Shown here: in pieces, positions 1 through 7,230 of the stretch
How positions within the stretch are numbered: position 1 is the stretch's first letter
Layout: every line of letters starts with the position of its first letter
From: an uncultured Eubacteriales bacterium
Lineage (GTDB): Bacteria > Bacillota > Clostridia > Oscillospirales > Oscillospiraceae
Length of the DNA stretch: 64,000 nucleotides
Direction of reading: 5' to 3'
NCBI GenBank assembly: GCA_900549545.1
Contig: URPA01000005.1
Coordinates: forward strand, 1 to 64,000
Program-made: the position numbers and the translations under genes
The notes under the pieces: generated by a model
Seen by the model: only the letters and a program-made list of their open reading frames with translations
Told to the model about the DNA's origin: nothing
Databases searched by the model: none

Positions 1-55
1 CAGGCGCTTCTTCCTCCGCCTTTGCCTTGAGCCACAGGCCCAGGTAAAGGAACGC
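1..55. repeat. 55-bp repeat shared with 679-733 (copy 1)
   Basis: Bases 1-55 are identical to 679-733. Both copies encode the same C-terminal segment of the two paralogous membrane proteins, while the genes differ over most of their remaining length. Confidence 0.9.
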
Positions 56-628
56 AATAATAAATATGAAATTTCTATTGAGCAAAACCATGCTTATATT
101 GGCAAGCATCGCCAACGCTCCACCGTTCTCATCCCCGAAACAGCTGATCATATATGAAGAGAAGGTGATTCCCTTAAAGACGGCCGGCAAATACCACGTA
201 TACTTCACTGCTTTATTGAGCTTAAACACACTGAAAGCAATAACAACCACAACACTTACTACTCCCAAAATGTATATCACGCCCATAAGGCTAAACTCTC
301 CACTAACGCGGACATCTACCCCAAGCCGATTGAGAATAAAAATCAATCTGTCTCCAATAAGATAAACTACCGAAGCAATGAAAAGCACCAGGTTGTTTTT
401 ATTCAAAAACGCGCAAACAATAATGACAATGCAAGCCGCAGATATTGTAATATTGCTGATGGCGTTCAATGTATGATATAAAGGGTTCTCGTATAATTGA
501 TATAAGGAGTCCCCGTAGGTTATAATATAACGCAGCGAGCGCCAGGAATAGTACAGCATGAGGAGCAAATACATGATCATATACGCGCCGGCAACCTTGC
601 CCTTATTGCGTGAAGCAAGTTTATCCAT
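1..628 (-). CDS. Multi-pass membrane protein, 3' end cut by window
   Basis: The frame opens with ATG at 628 behind an AAGGAG ribosome site and stays open to base 1, so the stop lies outside the window. The protein starts MDKLASRNKGKVAGAY and has about six hydrophobic stretches. It is a paralog of the next gene upstream (659-1270): the N-terminal KGKVAGAYM motif, the central VKYTWY motif and the C-terminal FLYLGLWLKAKAEEEAP are shared while the middle has diverged. By comparison with the paralog only about five residues and the stop are missing. No family is recognised. It is the last visible gene of the type VII secretion locus, so it may be an accessory or immunity protein, but nothing in the sequence proves that. 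Confidence 0.75.
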   Translation of the reverse strand, partial: MDKLASRNKGKVAGAYMIMYLLLMLYYSWRSLRYIITYGDSLYQLYENPLYHTLNAISNITISAACIVIIVCAFLNKNNLVLFIASVVYLIGDRLIFILNRLGVDVRVSGEFSLMGVIYILGVVSVVVVIAFSVFKLNKAVKYTWYLPAVFKGITFSSYMISCFGDENGGALAMLANISMVLLNRNFIFIIAFLYLGLWLKAKAEEEAP

Positions 629-658
629 CGTGTTATCTCCTTTTGATTTGTTTGTGAT

Positions 659-1270
659 TCAGAAGCCGTATCCGATGGCAGGCGCTTCTTCCTCCGCCTT
701 TGCCTTGAGCCACAGGCCCAGGTAAAGGAACGCGGCGGTTCCGGCGGCATATTGGGTTAAATTAGAGGCGATCGTAGTTAACATCTCCGCAATATATTCA
801 GGAGACCTACTGAAATAAGGAATATAAGCTGCTATACCTGCAGCTGTAATCAACACAGCCGGCACATACCATGTGTACTTGACAAGACTGCTGAGACTAA
901 AGGTGCCGAAGGCAGCAACGGCAATGAAGCTCAACCTGTACAAAACATTGAACACGAACGCGGCAGTAACTGATATCTCATCATAGTATATTATATCAAA
1001 TACCAATCCTGCAAAAATCGCCACAGCGGATACTATCGCTGCAATAAAAAGCAGCAGCTTGTTTTTGTTCCTCATTGCGCAAACAACGATCATAATAACT
1101 GCCGCCGCATCAAGGGCGTACTGAATAGACACGCGCCAAATCAGCCGCGCTTCGCCAAAGTCAATATAATGAGGCATTATTTTCATATCATTCACTATTA
1201 TCAGAAGCAAATATAAAATCATATACGCGCCGGCGACCTTGCCCTTTTTTCCTGAACTTAATTTTTCCAT
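659..1270 (-). CDS. Multi-pass membrane protein of the secretion locus
   Basis: 203 residues, ATG at 1270 behind an AGAGGAAG ribosome site. There are about six hydrophobic segments (roughly residues 12-28, 50-65, 70-92, 103-125, 132-152, 172-190) and a short charged tail. It is a paralog of the gene at 1-628. It begins 17 bases after the stop of the FHA gene, which suggests one transcript. No known domain is recognised. The place after an LXG toxin and FHA genes makes an accessory or immunity role possible, but function is unknown. Confidence 0.75.
   Translation of the reverse strand: MEKLSSGKKGKVAGAYMILYLLLIIVNDMKIMPHYIDFGEARLIWRVSIQYALDAAAVIMIVVCAMRNKNKLLLFIAAIVSAVAIFAGLVFDIIYYDEISVTAAFVFNVLYRLSFIAVAAFGTFSLSSLVKYTWYVPAVLITAAGIAAYIPYFSRSPEYIAEMLTTIASNLTQYAAGTAAFLYLGLWLKAKAEEEAPAIGYGF
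679..733. repeat. 55-bp repeat shared with 1-55 (copy 2)
   Basis: Second copy of the 55-bp block that is identical at the 3' ends of the two tandem membrane-protein genes. Confidence 0.9.
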
Positions 1271-1287
1271 CTACGTCTCTTCCTCTC

Positions 1288-2616
1288 TTATTCTCCTTCG
1301 CCCATTTTGAGCACGCCGTCCGTGCAGACCTCTATGCCGTTTATCGTCACAGTCTCATAATCGCAGGGTATTATCGCCACTTTCTCAATCGGATTTACAA
1401 AAGCGCCCGAGTATTCTTCAAATGAGCGTTCAACCGAATTGTTCTCGTCCGGGCTGACAAACAGCAGCGGCATCCACTCCTCCTCGCCCTCAAGGAGAAC
1501 ACAAATCACAAACAGGTTCGGCTTTTTTTCCGTGTTTGCCGAAATACTGAACTCCTCTATCCATACGGACGGGTTAATGCTGATAGGATGAACTTCCACG
1601 CCGTACAGGGTCACGGTTTCTTCTTCAAAGTAATAGTTTATCTCCTCTTCGGGCTCGATAAAGTTGCCGTCATAGTCATATCTGCTCACCTGCTCGCCGA
1701 TGGTCTCGATGAAGATTTTTTCTTCGTTGTTGTACACAACATCGGCCTTTTCGCCGTCCGGGCTCACTATCGTGGCGTACTCCGGCAGATTATCCTTGAA
1801 AAAGACGATTTTGACAGAGCCGTCCTCGCCCTCAAAGCTGGCGCGCTCAATGCTTTCGCCGTCCGCCCCCAGGGCGACATTATCCGTCACCAGTCCGTCG
1901 AGCTTGTCCGTCACGGTCCATGTCGTCTTCCCGACGAAGCTTTTATAGTCCATGGTGTAGACCGCGGCGTCGATCTGCCCCTCGTCGCGGGTGCTGAGCA
2001 TCCACGCGGCGGCGCCCGCCGCCAGCGTCGTGACAAGCACAAGGCTCAGGACAAGCCACAGCAGCTTTTTCGATTTTTTCATAGGCGAAGGCGGCATCTG
2101 CCCGGCAGGCTGGGCATACGCGCCATACTGCGCCTGCCGGTTCTGCGGCTGGGCCTCCGCTCGCTGCCGGTCGGGCATCGGAGCATTGTAATACGGGTTA
2201 GGCCGCTCCTGCGCTGCGCCGTTGACCGGCTCCTGCAGGGGAAAGCCCGTGCCCGTGTAAACGCGTGAACCGGCGTCCTCAAAGTAGAAGCGCGCGCGCA
2301 GATTATCCGCAAAGACTATTCTGCTGTTGTTATACAGCTTGGCCCGCTCCCGCGATCTGACCCGTTTGCCGTCGACAGACATCCCGTTGACCGAGCCCAG
2401 GTCCTCCAGATACCAGTCGCTTCCGTTTTCAAAAATTCTCGCGTGATTGCGGCTGATGGTATTTGAGTCCAGAATAATATCGCAGTTTTCATCCCTGCCG
2501 ATGGTCATCATCCCCTTGTCGAGATTGATGACCTTTCCGGAGCCCTCAAAATACAGACTTGCCCCGCTGGTGGCGCTGCTTGTCAGTCTTTTGTCTCTGT
2601 AATAGTCCACGCTCAT
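1288..2616 (-). CDS. Membrane-anchored FHA-domain protein
   Basis: 442 residues. A forkhead-associated domain spans about residues 20-112 with the classical signature: TIGRDENCDI, then ISRNHARI, then DLGSVNGMSV, so the Arg, Ser, His and Asn-Gly positions for phospho-threonine binding are intact. A proline/glutamine-rich linker (about 125-178) leads to a basic stretch and one transmembrane helix (about 184-206). The acidic remainder (about 207-442) is probably outside the cell and matches no family I recognise. FHA inside and an outer domain suggest a receptor for the phospho-threonine signalling of this locus, which also encodes a Ser/Thr kinase and a PP2C phosphatase. Confidence 0.85.
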   Translation of the reverse strand: MSVDYYRDKRLTSSATSGASLYFEGSGKVINLDKGMMTIGRDENCDIILDSNTISRNHARIFENGSDWYLEDLGSVNGMSVDGKRVRSRERAKLYNNSRIVFADNLRARFYFEDAGSRVYTGTGFPLQEPVNGAAQERPNPYYNAPMPDRQRAEAQPQNRQAQYGAYAQPAGQMPPSPMKKSKKLLWLVLSLVLVTTLAAGAAAWMLSTRDEGQIDAAVYTMDYKSFVGKTTWTVTDKLDGLVTDNVALGADGESIERASFEGEDGSVKIVFFKDNLPEYATIVSPDGEKADVVYNNEEKIFIETIGEQVSRYDYDGNFIEPEEEINYYFEEETVTLYGVEVHPISINPSVWIEEFSISANTEKKPNLFVICVLLEGEEEWMPLLFVSPDENNSVERSFEEYSGAFVNPIEKVAIIPCDYETVTINGIEVCTDGVLKMGEGE

Positions 2617-2679
2617 TTTAACACGCTCCCCGCATACAAGTTTTGATCTCGCCCCGATACCTTGCCGCTTCGCAGGGTA

Positions 2680-3333
2680 TCACATTCTGCCCTTGGGGCA
2701 GGGGCCGAATCGGTTTTCCTCCATCTGGCTGTCCGTGCAAAAATATACCAACATGATGATGGGGCCTGCCAGGGGGATAAGGCCCATGAAATAGAAGCCG
2801 CCGGGTTTGCCGATGTCATGCAGTCTGCGCCAGCAGAGAGCAAGGCTCGGAACTATTATTCCCAGATTGTAAATATAGGAAAGCACCGTGAAGATAACGC
2901 CAATGGCCGCAAGGAAGCTCGATCCGGCCGACGCAGCAAGGGCAGAAAACACTGAGCCGAACAGCTGGAGGACGACCTGTACAATGAAGTTTGCAAGTAT
3001 GAACAGCCAGTATTCCCTGCGGCGTGCTCTGCCGCTGAAGGTGGCATAGTTCTTCATTACATGCTTGTAAACCTCGATCAGGTTGCTGTTGTCTCCGATA
3101 ACATCGGTCTGGTAGGCGGTGTTATAGCCACCCTGCTGGTAACCGCCCTGCTGATAGCCACCCTGCTGATAGCCGCCCTGCTGATAGCCACCCTGCTGAT
3201 AGCCACCCTGCTGATAGCCGCCCTGCTGGTAGCCGGGCTGCTGCACCGGCTTCGGCTGTTCAATAACCGCGCCGCAGTTGGGACAGAAGCGCTGCCCTTC
3301 CGCGACATACTTTCCGCAAAAGCTGCAATTCAT
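2680..3333 (-). CDS. Zinc-ribbon plus DUF805 membrane protein
   Basis: 217 residues. The N-terminus is a zinc ribbon (CSFC at residues 3-6, CPNC at 17-20). Then come seven GYQQG units, and a membrane region starting with NYATFSGRARRREYW, the typical opening of the DUF805 family, with about four transmembrane helices. DUF805 proteins have no settled biochemical role. The gene lies between a DUF4176 gene and an FHA gene in the secretion operon. The GYQQG linker is encoded by 15-bp tandem repeats and its length could vary between strains. Confidence 0.85.
   Translation of the reverse strand: MNCSFCGKYVAEGQRFCPNCGAVIEQPKPVQQPGYQQGGYQQGGYQQGGYQQGGYQQGGYQQGGYQQGGYNTAYQTDVIGDNSNLIEVYKHVMKNYATFSGRARRREYWLFILANFIVQVVLQLFGSVFSALAASAGSSFLAAIGVIFTVLSYIYNLGIIVPSLALCWRRLHDIGKPGGFYFMGLIPLAGPIIMLVYFCTDSQMEENRFGPCPKGRM
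3125..3237 (-). repeat. 15-bp coding tandem repeat (GYQQG units)
   Basis: About seven copies of a 15-bp unit (plus strand ctgctgatagccacc with small variations) encode the GYQQG linker of the zinc-ribbon/DUF805 protein. Confidence 0.9.
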
Positions 3334-3427
3334 TTTTCTTTTCTCCCTCTTCTCTATTTATTTTTGGTGTAAGCCATCAAGCCCCACCGGTTTTGCTGTT
3401 GTCAGCTGCAATTTTCAACAGCAAAGC

Positions 3428-3745
3428 TTATTTTGCCTTCCAGCTCTTGTAATTGCCTCTTTCGAGATTAGTCTGTTTTTCGAGAAACTGATTGATGCTC
3501 TCAACCATTCCCTTGTTCTCTTCATCATCACAGCCACGGAAGAACACACTGTTGATATCTTCATGGTTGAAATACGCGATCTGCTCGCCGGTTATTCCCT
3601 CCGGATAGAGGACTCCGCCATAGTCGAAGAAATACTGCTTCCCATCATTTGTCACATTTATAGCGCGCGCCACGATCATAAGCTTTTTGATGCCGCCCTT
3701 AAGATATACAACGCTGCCGAGAGGTACATAATCGATTCTTTCCAT
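3428..3745 (-). CDS. DUF4176 protein, LXG-toxin partner
   Basis: 105 residues. The sequence YVPLGSVVYLKGGIKKLMIV followed by YFFDYGGVLYPEG and FNHEDINSVFF is characteristic of DUF4176, a family met almost only in Firmicutes type VII secretion loci beside LXG toxins. It follows the toxin gene by 18 bases. Its biochemical role is not established here: it may be a toxin-targeting or accessory factor, and an immunity role cannot be excluded because no other small gene follows the toxin directly. The family call is from memory of the motif. Confidence 0.8.
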   Translation of the reverse strand: MERIDYVPLGSVVYLKGGIKKLMIVARAINVTNDGKQYFFDYGGVLYPEGITGEQIAYFNHEDINSVFFRGCDDEENKGMVESINQFLEKQTNLERGNYKSWKAK

Positions 3746-3763
3746 GTTTTTTATTCTCCTTTA

Positions 3764-5980
3764 TTATTTTGATTCGTAATTGAATTTGACGTTTAACCTT
3801 GTGTTCTCCATCTCTTCACGGGTCATGCCTTCACTCGCTTTTAAAATTTCGTTATAAAGCGTCTCTGAGCGGCTTCCTTTCCATTGTGAACCGAAAGAGC
3901 TGTTGACCTTTGAAGACCCCGTTGCGAAGACATTCCGGGGATCACCGCCTGCGATCTGATCCGGGTTATGTAATGCTGCCTGTGAAGATATTTCCTCCTC
4001 AGCCTCTTTTATGAGCTTTTTCCAGTTAATTTCTTTACTTGCATCCTCATAGCTGAGATTGGGATTTTCCTTCATCATGTCTCTGATTTGCTGTTCGCCG
4101 TTCTCGTCTGCGATTGTCTCAACAATTCCAAGGCGGTATTTTTCCTGTGCATCATTTATATCTCGCCCTTCAGCCTTATACCGCTCATAATTGTCAAGAT
4201 AATCCGCAACGCTGAGATCGTTCATGCCTTCTTCCTGCATATTCCCCTGATATATGAATTCTTCTTTATCATATTTAGCAGTATTGTACTTGAACTCGAC
4301 TTCAATCGGATTTTCGGTCAGCGGTGCTTTATCGGAGGAATAGTACGCATCACCAAGTTCGCTCGGCATAATATTAAACTCACCGTTTTTCTCCATTTCT
4401 TCCATCTGTTTAATTTCACTGGGCGAGTTCATTGTGTTTTCCCAGTCGATAGATGCGTTGTCTATATGGTCTTTTGCCACCTCTGACAAGCCATCCCCCA
4501 CAAAATCCTCTACCATAGAATCGGGGGAATACATCTTTTCCACTATTGTCTTAACATCTATAGCCGAGCTGCCTGTTACAACGCTTTCGATGCTCTGCTC
4601 TGTAAGCTCACTCACACCTCTATCAAATATATTCGAGGCTAAGCTTTTGCCTCCTTCATATACGAAAACCGCCGCTCCGTGGCCGGCACTAAACGGATCC
4701 TCCAAGGCTTTATCCAGGCTGGGTATTCCTATTCCCTTTGTATTATCGGCTATCGCTCCGCCGACAAGACTTCCTGCAAATGTAGTCGCGCCTCTTGTCA
4801 AGCCTTCAGCAAATATGCTCGACGCATCTACAATGCTTCCATATGTGGCAAGCTGATCGTAGCCCGTTGTCAACATACCTTCGAACACACCGCCTCCGCC
4901 GTCTGCGAACGCTTTCGTGACAAAGCCAGCATCCGTCGGCACCATCGCGCTTATGGCTCCGCTTATTCCGCCAATACAGGCATGTGTTCCAATACGTCCG
5001 GTATCCCATTCATCCATATTCATGCCATGCGCTACATACTCATCAGCAGCCGCACTAAATGCACTTCTGACAGATCCTGCTGCAACTTTCACAACAGGCA
5101 CTACAAGAGGAGCGCTTGCCGGAACAGCCGCGACCACCACCGCTGTAACCAATCCAACGACAATATTGAAGCCAGCCTTTGCCCATTTGGCCTGGTTTTC
5201 GCGTTTCTTCATTTCTGCCTGTTGTTGTTTAATGCGATTGTCTATGCGCTGTGCTAACTCTTGATTGGCAAGCTTTAGTTCCTCCACATCCTGCGCATCA
5301 ACTTTTTCAAACAAATTTTTTGTTGACTGAAGCATTGCCGGAACACTTGTTAGAGCGAGGAAAGCCGGAGTTGAAAAATTGGTCTTAAACTCTATACTTT
5401 GTTGGAAGAGTTCCCTTAAATAATTAGTTGCGTTGGTAATTGCATCATCAATATCCACAAAATCTGCGGACAAATGCTTGTTTTCCAGCTCGTTAATATC
5501 TCTGTCCAAATCGTCAAGCAGCTTTTTGATATTTTCAAATCCTGTGTCCGCATCTGAAAAGTTCGGGGCATAAATTTTTGCAATATCTGAAATTTCCTGC
5601 AGAGCCGATTCAACATCCGTATCTATCTGCCGCATTTCTCTGTTGACATCTGTAAGCTTGGTGTTCAGTTCCTCGAGTATATCCTCTTCAATATGTGCGT
5701 CCTGTTCCGAGTCTATATTAGTAGTATATTCTTTTATATAAAGCAAAAGATTATTTCTGAACAGCTCCAGCATTTTTATAAGCATGGTGGATGTGCAGGA
5801 ATAGCTTATATCCAGATAAGACTTAAAACGGTCGGCCGCATTACCCGCGATATTATCGCTGGTCTGAACGACCTGAACTTTCTCCATAACAGTTGAAATG
5901 GTATTCCCCCATTCATATACTCTGCTGGCATATTCAGAGGCCACATTATCCATGGCGCTGTAATCTACCTTAAAGCTCAC
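3764..5980 (-). CDS. LXG polymorphic toxin, predicted Ntox15 (HxxD) nuclease
   Basis: 738 residues. The N-terminal 230 residues are helical with LXG-domain features (YKSYL-like segment, LLLYIKEYT, then IDSEQDAHIEEDIL). This is the targeting domain of type VIIb effectors. A coiled coil (about 235-265) leads to a glycine/alanine-rich hydrophobic middle region (about 268-450). The last 80 residues carry ALHNPDQIAGGDP (HNPD at about 671-674) and GSQWKGSRSETLYN, resembling the type 15 polymorphic toxin domain, whose HxxD motif is catalytic in the Agrobacterium Tde DNases. Two small helical partner genes and a WXG100 gene lie just upstream, as is usual for LXG effectors. The gene is AT-richer than EssC, suggesting acquisition as a cassette. 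The toxin class is inferred; LXG is firmer than Ntox15. Confidence 0.82.
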   Translation of the reverse strand: MSFKVDYSAMDNVASEYASRVYEWGNTISTVMEKVQVVQTSDNIAGNAADRFKSYLDISYSCTSTMLIKMLELFRNNLLLYIKEYTTNIDSEQDAHIEEDILEELNTKLTDVNREMRQIDTDVESALQEISDIAKIYAPNFSDADTGFENIKKLLDDLDRDINELENKHLSADFVDIDDAITNATNYLRELFQQSIEFKTNFSTPAFLALTSVPAMLQSTKNLFEKVDAQDVEELKLANQELAQRIDNRIKQQQAEMKKRENQAKWAKAGFNIVVGLVTAVVVAAVPASAPLVVPVVKVAAGSVRSAFSAAADEYVAHGMNMDEWDTGRIGTHACIGGISGAISAMVPTDAGFVTKAFADGGGGVFEGMLTTGYDQLATYGSIVDASSIFAEGLTRGATTFAGSLVGGAIADNTKGIGIPSLDKALEDPFSAGHGAAVFVYEGGKSLASNIFDRGVSELTEQSIESVVTGSSAIDVKTIVEKMYSPDSMVEDFVGDGLSEVAKDHIDNASIDWENTMNSPSEIKQMEEMEKNGEFNIMPSELGDAYYSSDKAPLTENPIEVEFKYNTAKYDKEEFIYQGNMQEEGMNDLSVADYLDNYERYKAEGRDINDAQEKYRLGIVETIADENGEQQIRDMMKENPNLSYEDASKEINWKKLIKEAEEEISSQAALHNPDQIAGGDPRNVFATGSSKVNSSFGSQWKGSRSETLYNEILKASEGMTREEMENTRLNVKFNYESK

Positions 5981-6008
5981 TTCTTCACCTCCTCAAACAA
6001 ATAATTCC

Positions 6009-6389
6009 TTAAAACGAATGGCCGCCACCGCCGCCTGTGCCGCTGGAACTTGCGTTGCCTGCGACGCCGGCTGTTGCCGCGCCAATACCTGCGTTTAAGT
6101 TGCCGATGCCACCAATGACTTTTCCTGCAATGCCCGCCCCGGCAGACATAGCATCTGCTTTGATCAGATTGCCCGCAAGCGTAGCCATATCGTTGGCATC
6201 CTTTTCTATAAGATACTTGAATGTCAGCAGAACCGAAACCAGCTTATCAAATCTGCTTATGTAGCCTTTCAGCGTTTCGAGCTCGCACCCCTCAACAGAA
6301 CTGAGATTAAGGTTCATATCACTTGGCGAATTGCGAAAGTTTTCCAACTCCAAATTAAACAGTGCATATTTTAATAATATATGAGCCAT
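6009..6389 (-). CDS. Small helical LXG-associated protein
   Basis: 126 residues, good GAGGTG ribosome site. The first 75 residues are helical (FNLELENFRNSPSDMN, LKGYISRFDKLVSVLLTFKYL) and the tail is a flexible Gly/Ala/Ser segment ending GGGGGHSF. Size, helical content and place right before an LXG toxin match the small WXG100-like partner proteins (DUF3130/DUF5344 type, B. subtilis YwqI position) that pair with LXG domains for export. The family cannot be fixed from sequence alone. Confidence 0.75.
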   Translation of the reverse strand: MAHILLKYALFNLELENFRNSPSDMNLNLSSVEGCELETLKGYISRFDKLVSVLLTFKYLIEKDANDMATLAGNLIKADAMSAGAGIAGKVIGGIGNLNAGIGAATAGVAGNASSSGTGGGGGHSF

Positions 6390-6398
6390 ATTGTCACC

Positions 6399-6797
6399 TC
6401 AGTTCAAAGCGTTCTGCACGTTTGTTTTCAATTCATCAATTTGAGATTGAAGGGGGCCGATTAATAATTTAAATTCGTTCTTTTTCTGTTTTAACTCAAG
6501 GATTTTATTGTTCACATTATCTTGCGCGTAATCCAAGGCAGTGTAATAATTTTGGCAAAGCTCAGTCAGATTACCAACATCATTTTTATATGAGTTGTAT
6601 TTTTCTCCTCGCCATTCAACCTTTTCTTGGGATATTTTATCTAATTTCTTTTTCTTTGAATTAAAGCCGCTGCCGCCTCTTTTTAATTCTCCAAGCGTAT
6701 TATAGACTTCTTTCAAGCGTTCTATTTTCTCGTTGCAGTCGGCAATTGTATTGCGATAATATTGTATTTTACCTATAAGATCATCTAAAAGTGACAA
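6399..6797 (-). CDS. YwqH-like (DUF5082) helical partner protein
   Basis: 132 residues, almost entirely coiled coil. It starts at TTG (6797) behind GAGGGTG. A central VEWRGEKYNSY gives a W-x-G-like turn between two long helices, as in DUF5082/YwqH proteins, which sit upstream of LXG toxins in Bacillus. The order here (YwqH-like, small helical protein, LXG toxin) repeats that layout. Likely role: chaperone or co-secreted partner of the toxin's LXG domain. Strong coding signal; family moderately sure. Confidence 0.8.
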   Translation of the reverse strand: MSLLDDLIGKIQYYRNTIADCNEKIERLKEVYNTLGELKRGGSGFNSKKKKLDKISQEKVEWRGEKYNSYKNDVGNLTELCQNYYTALDYAQDNVNNKILELKQKKNEFKLLIGPLQSQIDELKTNVQNALN

Positions 6798-6862
6798 ATT
6801 TCACACCCTCTTTTTTCTACCCATATTGCCTCATTTTTTATGGAGGAAACTATTTAGGGAAT

Positions 6863-6895
6863 ATGCACGGCATACCGCTTGAGTATGCCGTGCAT
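6863..6895 (-). terminator. Hairpin after the WXG100 gene
   Basis: A 13-bp perfect stem (6863-6875 with 6883-6895, 7-nt loop) lies directly after the WXG100 stop and before the YwqH-like gene. There is no strong U-run, so it may attenuate or stabilise the upstream mRNA rather than end transcription. It could raise WXG100 levels relative to the toxin cassette. Confidence 0.5.
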
Positions 6896-6903
6896 AAGCT
6901 TAC

Positions 6904-7170
6904 TCATGCGTTGTCAGCGCCTCTGTAGTTTTCTGCAGCAGTCCTGAGGTCTTTGGAAAGCTCCGGTACATTACCGATAAAAGACGTGATGGTGCTGTTC
7001 ATTTCTTCAAAGAAGTTGTTGAATTTCTCAGCTCCCTTGCCGTTCCATGATGCCTGAAGCTGATCGTTCGCCGATTTCATGCTCTTTCGGACGTTGTCCA
7101 GTTCTCTGGCTAAATTTTCGAACTTGGAAGCTGTCTGTTCAAGTTCGTCAGGGGATACTCTGATGTCCAT
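6904..7170 (-). CDS. esxA: WXG100 family secreted protein (EsxA-like)
   Basis: 88 residues, start ATG at 7170 behind GGAGG. Two helices are joined by the SWNGKGAEKF turn, which contains the W-x-G motif (W at about 43) that defines WXG100 proteins, and the length is typical. WXG100 dimers are the core substrates of type VII secretion and dock on the C-terminal ATPase domains of EssC, whose gene lies 60 bases upstream. A hairpin follows the stop. High certainty. Confidence 0.95.
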   Translation of the reverse strand: MDIRVSPDELEQTASKFENLARELDNVRKSMKSANDQLQASWNGKGAEKFNNFFEEMNSTITSFIGNVPELSKDLRTAAENYRGADNA

Positions 7171-7230
7171 TTTTTATTCCTCCATTTTTTATTTATATAT
7201 AACCGGATATTCTCCGGAGATATATTGTTT

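Noticed and set aside
3125..3237. CRISPR-like array
   Set aside because: The 15-bp units are adjacent without spacers and encode GYQQG in frame within a gene.
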